Assembly (NCBI GenBank): GCA_902651635.1
Contig: CACRSC010000273.1
Location: 305,143-369,142 of the forward strand
From: Mastigamoeba balamuthi
Lineage: Eukaryota > Evosea > Mastigamoebida > Mastigamoebidae
DNA: 64,000 bases
Direction: 5' to 3'
In this document: positions 21,421 to 28,759 of the stretch, one piece after another
Position numbering within the stretch: position 1 is the stretch's first letter
How the letters are laid out: every line of letters starts with the position of its first letter
The notes under the pieces: generated by a model
Seen by the model: the letters and a program-made list of their open reading frames with translations, nothing else
Database searches by the model: none
Told to the model about the DNA's origin: nothing
Translations under genes and position numbers: made by a program

Positions 21421-22737
21421 ATGTTCCCCGCCGCCGCGACCCCCGAGGAGCCCCCGACAGTCTCCGTTATCCTGTGGAACCGCCCCGCGACAACAGCACT
21501 GGGATGGTGCACCCCCGCGGACACGGAGCCCGCGGCCCCGTTGGTGCAGATGCTCTACTCGCTCGCCCTCGGCGGTCAGACCACGGTCCTGCAGTGCGGC
21601 GTGTCGGGAGAGCAGGTGCATCTCTCGGCGCGCTGGGACTCCGTGGGCTCGTGCCTCCGCCAGTTCCTCGTCGCCGAGTCGCTGCACTCGCTCGGCATCC
21701 CGTCCGAGCGTGGCCTCTGCGTACTCGCGACGACCTCGGGGGCGGCAGTCCTGCGGCTCGAGCGGTCCCCACTGCGCGTCGCGGCGTTCAGCGAGGCCGA
21801 GGACAGCAAGCTCTGGGAGGTCTGCGACCTAGCCACCAGGTCTTCTGTTACTTCCGCGGAAAATCGGGCCCAGCGTACACTGTCGATGGTCCAGGCCGCT
21901 GTAACGCGGACGGCGTGCGCCATCGCCGAGTGGCAGTCGCTGGGATTCGTGCACGGCTCGCTTTGTGCGCGGAGCGCCTCTCTGACCGGCTCGGCGAGCG
22001 ACGTTTCGACCGGCGCCTTCATGAGCAATTTCTCCAAGGACTTCGCTCCGACGTCGGACAATGGGGAGCACGCCCCGGCGTTCTGGCAGCAGCCGGAAGC
22101 GGCCTACGACATCCTGCACTCCCTGGCCACGTGCGTGTCCTCCATCGTGGGCGAGAAGGCCGCAGAAGGCGCGCTGGAGCTGTTCGGCCCTACACTGCGG
22201 GCAGTGGGCCTCGACATCATGAGGGTCAAGCTCGGCCTCGCGACGTGGGACCCCAAGGTTGACCACGAGATGTTGTGCGACCTCATGGAGCTCCTCGAGG
22301 AGGACGCCGTCGACCACACAGACTTCTGGCGCTGTCTGTCCTCCGTTGCCTGGGCCGCTTCGCTGCCATCCTTCGACCCCACCTCCAACGCTCTGCATCC
22401 CCTGCTGCGTACGAGGGTTGGGAGGGCCATTGCCAGGCTCTCTCCCTCTCGCATCGCAGCGTGGGAGGACTGGCTTCGTGTGTACGAAGCCAGGATTGCG
22501 AGCGACGCCATCAACACGAACCCCGAGGAGAGGTTCGCGGCGATGAACGCCGTGAACCCGGCGTTCGTGCCCAGGGCCGAGGCGCTGGAGCTGGCTGCGT
22601 ACACCGCCGACAGGGGCGACTTCCGTGTCGCCCGCACCCTCTACAACGCGCTCCGGGCCCCGTTCGCCGAGCCCACGGAGGAGACCCTCGCATTGATGGC
22701 GGAGACCTCGTCGTTCCCTGGGCCCTCCGTGGTCTGA
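21421..22737 (+). CDS. Degenerate SelO (YdiU/UPF0061) family protein
   Basis: Predicted 438-residue protein. Scattered hallmarks of SelO, the protein-AMPylating pseudokinase family, are visible in order: FLVAESLHSLGIPSERGLCV (family: FL.SEAMH.LGIPT.RAL), IAEWQSLGFVHGSL, AFWQQPEAAYDILHSLA (family: NQP...WNL..LA), MRVKLGLATWD, DLMELLEEDAVDHTDFWRCL, WEDWLRVYEARI, NPEERFAAMNAVNPAFVPR and AAYTADRGDFRVARTLYNAL. The nucleotide-handling parts are missing. The HGVMNTDNMS loop reads HGSLCARSAS and the DYGPF motif reads SDVSTGAF, so the conserved Asn and Asp that bind metal are lost. The N-terminal GDGRA and KGAGRTPYSR region is also unrecognisable. The frame is intact and GC-biased, so it looks like a retained, catalytically dead relative. 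The open frame extends upstream to 21118, but I start at 21421 (MFPAAATPEEP), where GC rises. Confidence 0.75.
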   Translation: MFPAAATPEEPPTVSVILWNRPATTALGWCTPADTEPAAPLVQMLYSLALGGQTTVLQCGVSGEQVHLSARWDSVGSCLRQFLVAESLHSLGIPSERGLCVLATTSGAAVLRLERSPLRVAAFSEAEDSKLWEVCDLATRSSVTSAENRAQRTLSMVQAAVTRTACAIAEWQSLGFVHGSLCARSASLTGSASDVSTGAFMSNFSKDFAPTSDNGEHAPAFWQQPEAAYDILHSLATCVSSIVGEKAAEGALELFGPTLRAVGLDIMRVKLGLATWDPKVDHEMLCDLMELLEEDAVDHTDFWRCLSSVAWAASLPSFDPTSNALHPLLRTRVGRAIARLSPSRIAAWEDWLRVYEARIASDAINTNPEERFAAMNAVNPAFVPRAEALELAAYTADRGDFRVARTLYNALRAPFAEPTEETLALMAETSSFPGPSVV

Positions 22738-22978
22738 TATCCCCCCGCGCGTTGTTTATGACACCATACACGCATTCTTCGGCGCCCCCGCGAGCGGTTC
22801 GCGTGCGACCTGGATCGCGCCACCAACAGTGGATTGCGTACCTGTCCGCACGCCCCTCGCGAGGCGCCGTCCCCTTTCATTTAAAACCACACTTATTCAA
22901 GCCACAACAATCAGTTTCACTATTTGTTCCAGTCGTTCCCCCTCTGTGTCCCCCCGACTGCGTCCATTTTTGCCCGCC

Positions 22979-23908
22979 ATGGCGCGCGAGGCCGCAGAAG
23001 CGTTCCTGGAGCAGCGCGCGCTGGCGAGGGAGCAGGAGCGCGTCCTCGAGTCCCGCCGGCGCGACGCGGAGCAGTCGCGGTACTCGTGCGCGGCCGCCCT
23101 GGAGCGCCGCCGGCGCCACGAGGCCGGCGAGAGCGCCCGCCAGGCCGAGACGCGGCGCCGGGCGGCCCTCGACGTCATGGCGCTCGAGTCCTCCCGCGCC
23201 CAGCAGCGCTCCGCCGCGCCCGGGCAGCAGCCCCAGTGGTGCCCGCAGGTGGCTCCCGGCGGCGCCTGGCTCAAGCCCTCGCAGGCGGCGCCGCGGCCAC
23301 GGAGGGACTACAGCGCCACGCGGCACCACACGGGGGGAGAGGACAGCGGGCGGTGGCTGCACCTGAGGGGCACCGCCACCGCAGAACCTCCGAGCGGGAG
23401 AACAGAGCCGCAGGCAAACAGCACCGTCGGAAGCGGAATCGCACAGGAGCCGAGGAGGGCAGGAGGGCCCGGAAGGCCGAGGACGCTTGCGGACATCGAG
23501 AGGTCGCTGGAGCGGACGTACGGAGAGGCGGCGTCGCCCAGGTGGCTGCCGCCCGAGCCCGAGGGCCCCGCGAGTGCGCACGTGCTGCTGCGCGAGTCGA
23601 GCGTCGCCGAGTGCGCCCGGGGAGGCGACGACGACCGGGCGATGCCGCCGAGCGTCGGGCCGATGCCCAGCAACGTGCGCTGGCGCATGCCCGTCGTGAT
23701 CCGGTTCGACTCGCAGGGCGAGGGCGCCAGCGTGGACGCCGACGTGGAACTCTCACGCCAGCTCTCGGCGCTGGCGTGGGGGCCCGATGGAAATGCGGAG
23801 GCTTCTGTCGACACCGACCCGCACGAGACCCTTGCGGAATCGTTTCGCAAACGGCATCCCGACTTTCCGCGACGAAGCGAAGCGAGGCACAGAAAGTTAT
23901 GGCAGTAA
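22979..23908 (+). CDS. Basic coiled-coil protein ending in an ALMS-like motif
   Basis: Predicted 309-residue single-exon protein. The first 85 residues are a highly charged helix (AREAAEAFLEQRALAREQER onward) rich in Arg/Glu/Ala, followed by low-complexity Pro/Gly/Arg sequence and a short conserved-looking segment (LADIERSLERTYGEA). The last 25 residues read ETLAESFRKRHPDFPRRSEA and then RHRKLWQ. This resembles the ALMS motif of ALMS1, CEP295 and related centriolar proteins (pattern ..aF.rR.PdFi.rSe.R...L). If correct, the protein sits at centrioles or basal bodies, suiting a flagellated cell. The start is set by the first Met after an AT-rich leader (gccatggcgcg). Confidence 0.55.
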   Translation: MAREAAEAFLEQRALAREQERVLESRRRDAEQSRYSCAAALERRRRHEAGESARQAETRRRAALDVMALESSRAQQRSAAPGQQPQWCPQVAPGGAWLKPSQAAPRPRRDYSATRHHTGGEDSGRWLHLRGTATAEPPSGRTEPQANSTVGSGIAQEPRRAGGPGRPRTLADIERSLERTYGEAASPRWLPPEPEGPASAHVLLRESSVAECARGGDDDRAMPPSVGPMPSNVRWRMPVVIRFDSQGEGASVDADVELSRQLSALAWGPDGNAEASVDTDPHETLAESFRKRHPDFPRRSEARHRKLWQ

Positions 23909-23954
23909 AAATAGACATTCACCAGCTTGGCACCCGAGAGGAGCGCCAGCATAA

Positions 23955-24934
23955 ATGGGCTGCGGGGCGTCGCGCGTCACGGTCAGGGCTGCTGCGGGCG
24001 ACTTGCCGCCGTCCGTGTCGCAGAACCTGATCGCGGAGCAGCCTGTGATTGTCAGCGAGCCCAGCGCGGTTCTGCCTATCGTCAGCGTGCCCACTCGGGT
24101 GCTCCACGCGAGGCTCCCGCCGTCGCGCTGCACGACCCCGTCGGATTTCTGCCCTGGCGCGGGTGCTCCGTTCCCGCGGGCGGGCTCGAGGCTCTCCGTC
24201 GTGCTGCCCAAGCACCAGTCGCTCTACGGGGTGCTGGACAGCGTGAAGTCCGAGGCCGTCTCATTGCCCCCCATGGAGGTCACCTGCGTGTCACGAGGCC
24301 TGCCCCCGCGAAAGAAGATCATCTTCGTCGGGGACTCGACCGTGGGCAAGACGTGCACCATCAAGCGGTTCTGCGAGGGTGTCTTCGACGCCAGTCACAA
24401 CGTATTTACTCTCCATTTTGATAATCCGGCATCTGAGGCACAGTGCTCTCGGGCAGCCCACCTCGGGTGTCGAGTATTCCACCAAGACGACGGAAGCAGA
24501 GGTCGGATGCGCAGTTCGGATGCAGCTGTGGGACTCTTCCGGGCTCGAGTGCTTCCGCGACCTCATCCCGCACTACATCGAGGACTCGAACTACCACTTC
24601 GTCGTGATCATGTACGACATCACAAGTGCGCAATCCTGCATCCCTTTACTAGTAGCTGATGTCAGCAGACCGCAGCACGTTTGAGTCGGTGGACTGGTGG
24701 GCGAAACAGGTGCGACCCGAGGAAACGGGTCTGTTTCTTGTTGGGAACAAGACAGACCTTGCGAAGGTGTGCCTGTGCAGGCAAATCTCCCCAGAGGAGG
24801 GCGAGGCCAAGGCCAAGGAGATTGGGGCGACTTTTGTTGAGACGAGTGCGCAGGACATAGCGGCGGTAAGGCATTTTTTCGAGCTTCTCGCCAAGACTCC
24901 GAATCCGCAGCACAACGTGACATGTAACGTGTAA
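23955..24934 (+). CDS. Rab-like small GTPase with N-terminal MGC acylation signal
   Basis: Predicted 293 residues in three exons: 23955-24401, 24457-24625 and 24669-24934 (introns 55 and 43 nt). After an N-terminal extension of about 115 residues, the GTPase domain shows G1 GDSTVGKT, an effector region PTSGVEYSTKT, G3 WDSSGLECFRDLIPHY, MYDITN, G4 NKTDL and G5 ETSA. The wording is closest to Rab GTPases. Three features are odd. The protein starts MGCGAS, a consensus for N-myristoylation with an adjacent Cys for palmitoylation. The C-terminus (QHNVTCNV) lacks the CC, CxC or CaaX box used by Rabs for prenylation. The catalytic Gln of DTAGQE is Leu, a change known to cripple GTP hydrolysis in Ras and Rabs. 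Membrane attachment by the N-terminus and a long-lived GTP state are the inferences. It is convergent with the PRA1 gene, 42 bp away. Confidence 0.88.
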
Positions 24935-24976
24935 TACCAGACGAGGGTGTTATTTGGTATTCTCAGGTGTTGTGAT

Positions 24977-25675
24977 TTACACACGTGCTAGCTCCTTGTA
25001 CTGAGGTGCTGCCTCCGTCCACAGCAGACTGTGAACAGTTGACAGAACTCCCCAGTTGAACAGCACTATCAGCCACACTCCGTGTGTTGCCCAACTCAGT
25101 AGAGCAGCAGCAACCAGGGAGAGGGCCACGATCTGTAGCCAGTGAGGGATGGGCCTCTTGAAGAGCACGCATGGGCTTGTACGCCACCACATGACATACC
25201 CAAATGCCACACCCATTACGATGGAGATGATCAGAGCAGACCAGAAGAACATCCTGTGGGGAAGTGAGACAGAGGTTTTATGTTCCAATACGCACGAGAC
25301 GAGGACAGTGATGACCATGAGCAGAGTGAGGTAGTTGTTGAGGAACTGACCCCAGTTGTCATGAATGCGCCTCTTCATCTCGGACCTTCCATGGGGAATG
25401 GTGTATGTGGCCCATTTCCCAAAGAACTTCGACCAATCCGCCCATGTTGCAGGAGCAGGGACCGGTTGTGCTCCGCCGACCAGCGGGACACTCTCTTCCG
25501 CAGCAGGGGCAGGGGCAGTGGGCACGTCGAGGACCGTGTACTGAACGCAGCTGCGTCCCGTGGGATCCGGGAACTGGTAGGCTGGCATCAAGGCAGCGAC
25601 CGCCTTGGTGGGCTGGGAGGCTGGGGCGCATGCAGGGGCAGCAGATGCAGGAGACGAGCTGGGGGAGTTGAGCAT
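24977..25675 (-). CDS. PRA1: PRA1/YIP3 family prenylated Rab acceptor
   Basis: Predicted 232-residue single-exon membrane protein. PRA1 proteins bind prenylated Rabs and help traffic between ER, Golgi and endosomes. The N-terminal 110 residues are Pro/Ala-rich. Then comes the family layout: RSEMKRRIHDNWGQFLNNYL (the N...F..NY motif) and two pairs of hydrophobic segments (LTLLMVITVLVSCVL with MFFWSALIISIVMGVAFGYV, and LQIVALSLVAAALLSWA with GVWLIVLFNWGVLSTVHSLL). I start at 25675 (MLNSPSSSPAS); the open frame continues upstream to 25789, but that part lies in the AT-rich promoter. GC is lower than in neighbours, though the frame is clean. Confidence 0.82.
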   Translation of the reverse strand: MLNSPSSSPASAAPACAPASQPTKAVAALMPAYQFPDPTGRSCVQYTVLDVPTAPAPAAEESVPLVGGAQPVPAPATWADWSKFFGKWATYTIPHGRSEMKRRIHDNWGQFLNNYLTLLMVITVLVSCVLEHKTSVSLPHRMFFWSALIISIVMGVAFGYVMWWRTSPCVLFKRPIPHWLQIVALSLVAAALLSWATHGVWLIVLFNWGVLSTVHSLLWTEAAPQYKELARV

Positions 25676-25903
25676 GTTGTTTGGGTTTTCTATTCTATGT
25701 TGGTTGTTGGAAGTGCCTGTGGTCGCCCTTATATCTTGTGGGTTCGGTGCGTGCCCCGCACTGCCCCGTCGCCGCACTGCTCGCGTCATTAGTGCCGTTT
25801 TTCTGATTGTTACCGAGCCGAACCGACACTAAAGATCTCCTAACCGCCTGATTTCCATCAGCGCGCGCAGAAAATCTCTTAAGCCAACAACAACAACAAC
25901 CCG

Positions 25904-26461
25904 ATGAAGCACACCGCGCTCAGAGGCCCCGGGTCGCGGCCGCGCTCCGCCGTCCACATCCAGTTCGCCGATTCCGAGCCGCAGGAGTCCATCCAGTCTC
26001 CCGCCGCCGTCCGGCCGCCCGTGAACACGGCCTCTGCGGTCGAGCTGCACCTGGGGCTGATCAAGGAGCGCCATACGTACGCCACGCCGCTGGCAGCGCC
26101 CGCGGGCACCGCGCTGCTGTCGATGGCGCACGCCGAGGCCACTGGCTGCGTCCAGCTCGCATTCTCCACGACGCCGCCCTGCGGGGCGCTGGCCGAGCTG
26201 GCCGGGCAGTGGGCCTACGCGACTGTGCACGCGGAGCGCGAGGGGGAGATCAGGGAGGTGTTCGTGGAGGAAGAGGCCGAGGCAGCGGCGCGCGGCAGGC
26301 AGCCCGTCGTGGTGGTGGTCACGGGTAGGGTGATGGGGTCGCGGAGGGGCACGCCTATGCTGAAGCCGGACGTGCACTGCATCGGGGTGGACCCCGTGCC
26401 CGACAGCGAGGTGGACAGCTGCGCAGAGGACGCGCGCAGCGCCAGGCAACACCATTTCTGA
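25904..26461 (+). CDS. UPF0687/C20orf27 (ADISSP)-like protein
   Basis: Predicted 185-residue single-exon protein. The C-terminal half matches human C20orf27 (ADISSP), a small beta-rich protein of poorly known role: VVVVVTGRVMGSRRGTPML followed by DVHCIGVDPVPDSEVDS corresponds to VTVQARVMDRHHGTPMLLDG and CVGAELEYDSEHSD. The N-terminus also has the SAVHIQFAD segment seen as RSIRFAAG in the animal protein, and the overall length is similar. No signal peptide is visible. The animal protein has been linked to secretion and signalling, but nothing here shows that for this organism. Confidence 0.75.
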   Translation: MKHTALRGPGSRPRSAVHIQFADSEPQESIQSPAAVRPPVNTASAVELHLGLIKERHTYATPLAAPAGTALLSMAHAEATGCVQLAFSTTPPCGALAELAGQWAYATVHAEREGEIREVFVEEEAEAAARGRQPVVVVVTGRVMGSRRGTPMLKPDVHCIGVDPVPDSEVDSCAEDARSARQHHF

Positions 26462-26890
26462 CACCGACGACAGTAATACACCGCGCCGAAAAAGCGGAAA
26501 TACTAGTTATGTCTTTCCCGAGCGCCTGTGCCGCCGCTGGCAGTGTCCAGGCCCGCCCAGTCGCATGGCGATGCGTGCCCTTGCTGGGCCGGGTCCAGGG
26601 ATCGGTCTGCGTCACTTTTCCTCGGCCCATTTGGCAGGAGATTCACTAACTGCGGGGCACAACATCGAGCAAAGGTCAAGCCAGTCAGGCAAGCTTGCCT
26701 CGACCCCTTGGGACAGACACACAGAGGCCCGCCCTCCATCCGGCATCCGAGCAGCGCCAGAGCCCAAGGCCGCGGAGATCCCCCGGGCCCCCCCTCGGCG
26801 TTTGAATAGCTTCTGACGCAACCGAAGACATCACACCGCAGCATCTCACACACAACACCACCAAGAAAGAAGATAGCGGGGAGGTCCACT
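26462..26890. other. Intergenic region
   Basis: No supported gene. Short open frames on both strands overlap each other and show no family similarity. The last 70 bases before 26891 are A-rich (accaccaagaaagaagatag) and look like 5' leader sequence. Confidence 0.45.
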
Positions 26891-27238
26891 ATGGCTCTAT
26901 CACTCTCGGTCGCCGCCGGCCCCGCCCTGGGGAGCCACTCGCAGGGCGCGCCCGCCCCCGCCTCGCGCGCCACGGGCCTCGAGGAAGGGGACGACGGGCC
27001 GCGCACCCCCGACGAGCGCCACGGCGCACCGGCCTGGGAAAGCTGCAGCACGGCGGTACTGAGCAAGCCCGACGATTCGGCCCTGATCGACTGGCTGGAC
27101 GGTACGGCCCAAACGATAACATCCAAACACCTCTTTCCACACCGCCACCCGCTGGTGGACCCGGACGGGGCCCCTCGACCCTCTCGGGGGCACCGGCAAA
27201 AGGGGACGCCATGTTTTACCGATCGAATTTCTGGATAA
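26891..27238 (+). CDS. Possible small hypothetical protein
   Basis: An open frame of 115 codons begins MALSLSVAAGPALGSHSQG after an A-rich leader (gtccactatggct). GC content is high to about 27110 and then falls. The second half (DWLDGTAQTITSKHLFPHRH) contains a gtacgg site at 27101 that could be an intron donor, so the true gene may be spliced. I recognise no domain. It may be a real short gene, the first exon of a longer one, or a chance frame. Confidence 0.3.
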   Translation: MALSLSVAAGPALGSHSQGAPAPASRATGLEEGDDGPRTPDERHGAPAWESCSTAVLSKPDDSALIDWLDGTAQTITSKHLFPHRHPLVDPDGAPRPSRGHRQKGTPCFTDRISG

Positions 27239-27428
27239 GCCCAAATCCGGTATTTTTCCTTCGTTCAGCGGTATTCCACAGTGCAGTGCTCAAAATAAAA
27301 AACCCGCCTCCTTTTTTCCTCTCCTCTTCCTTTTTTCACAAACACTAAATTGCACTCCGCACGCTTGGCGTTCGGCTCGGCCCACCGCAGACGAGGAAGA
27401 GCGCGTGCGCACCACAGCGTCCCGGAGA

Positions 27429-28178
27429 ATGATGGCCGACCCTGTTGTCAGCAGCGACGAATTCGTCCTCGGCAGCCCCAGCCCGGCCAAACGGCAGCGC
27501 ACGGCTGCTCCGGCCTCACCGCCCTCCGCTGATCCCAAGCCTCGGCCGCAGCCAGAGCGCCGCGGCCTCTTCATCCGCGCCCCGGCCAAGCCCAAGCGCC
27601 ACCGGCGCATGAGTGCCGTGGAGTTCCTCTTCGGTGTCAAGCCCAACTCCTCGTCATCGACGCCGCCGTCGGCTTCTTCGGTGACTTCGTCGCCGCCTTC
27701 TTCCCTGAGCGACCGCCAGGCGGCAGTCGAGCACTCGGACTCGGACGACGCCAGCGCGGCGTCTGCGGACGAGCTCAGGGCGGCGCTGAGGGGCACCCCC
27801 ATCAGCGCGGAGCTCGTGGCCGGGGCTCTGGGAGCGCTGCCAGGCGACGCCACCGTGACGCTCGTGGTCGACGAGGAGGCACGCGCGAGGTTCCTCGAGC
27901 GCTACCTCGTCGTCGGCGAGGCTGCGGGTCACGGCAGCGAGGGCCTCTGCGTCATCTACCACGGGTCAGGGCTGCAGGACGCCTGCGTCCCGGCGTGGAC
28001 GCGGCGGTACGGCGCCGGCGTGGTCGTGACGTCGGACGCCGACGACGCGCTGAGCCACGGGGGCACGGTGCTGGTGTGCGCTGTCATGCGCGGGACGGAT
28101 ACCAGTCCGCTCGGCGGAGGGCGTTGGGTGCTGCACCGGCAGGACCACATGTTGCCGATCTACGCTCTGAGCCTGTAA
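27429..28178 (+). CDS. Protein with a small PARP-like ADP-ribosyltransferase domain
   Basis: Predicted 249-residue protein. The first 130 residues are low complexity: Pro/Ser/Lys-rich with KRQRTAAPASPP and KPKRHRRMSAVEFLFG, probably nuclear. The last 75 residues follow the order of a PARP catalytic fold: VIYHGSGLQDACV (family HG+...I...GL), RYGAGVVVTSDADDALSHGG (family FG.GiYfs....A..Y), VLVCAVMRG (family mllC.V..G) and RWVLHRQDHMLPIYALSL (family vV....+.lP.Yli). The first His of the H-Y-E triad is present. The position of the usual Tyr appears to read VTSD, and no clear Glu is seen, so enzymatic activity is doubtful. The domain is unusually short. The assignment is from motif order only. Confidence 0.5.
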   Translation: MMADPVVSSDEFVLGSPSPAKRQRTAAPASPPSADPKPRPQPERRGLFIRAPAKPKRHRRMSAVEFLFGVKPNSSSSTPPSASSVTSSPPSSLSDRQAAVEHSDSDDASAASADELRAALRGTPISAELVAGALGALPGDATVTLVVDEEARARFLERYLVVGEAAGHGSEGLCVIYHGSGLQDACVPAWTRRYGAGVVVTSDADDALSHGGTVLVCAVMRGTDTSPLGGGRWVLHRQDHMLPIYALSL

Positions 28179-28759
28179 AACCAACCGGGGCTGGCGAAAA
28201 CCTGCAGCGCCTCCGGAGAGAGGGGCCTGCGGGCCTGGCCATGCCGGTACATTGTGTCTAGTATACGCACGCCGAGCGCGACGAGCCCTCGGGGCTTTTA
28301 TAATACATTTATTTCCATTGCATCGCCCGCCCATTGGCCTGCTTTGCACTCGGCATTTTTCGGTCTTCGGGGAAAGGAATGCAACTTTAATTCACAGTCT
28401 TGATTACTGAAGACATTCACCGACACCACGTGGGGTTCTGGAACGGAGAGCAAGGATCCTGGCTTGTGGTCCTTCCTACAGGCATCTCCCTCTGCCTCGA
28501 GGTCCTGTGGCACGAAACGTGGGAGGGGATTGTTCTGAGTTGTGCTCTGTCCCCTTTTTGGGAATCGTGGTTCTACGTTCGGGTTATGTGGGCACACGGG
28601 CAGATCAGGCAAACACATACAACCTCCAGTGCCACAGTGCATTCATTCTGATTCTTGTTTGCCACCTCACCAATATCTCTCCCTAAGAAATTGTCTTAGT
28701 TGGCGGCACAAATCTCACCTACATAATTTCTGTTAGTGTCCAGAACAATCGAACGGACC
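28179..28759. other. AT-richer intergenic region
   Basis: About 580 bases between two plus-strand genes. The sequence around 28290-28740 is clearly lower in GC than the coding regions and includes ttttataatacatttatttcc near 28300, a plausible 3' end signal area for the upstream gene. No supported gene, tRNA or repeat. Confidence 0.5.

Noticed and set aside
26503-27126. Minus-strand frame of 207 codons
   Set aside because: Crosses clear compositional boundaries, has no domain and overlaps a better-supported, though weak, plus-strand frame.
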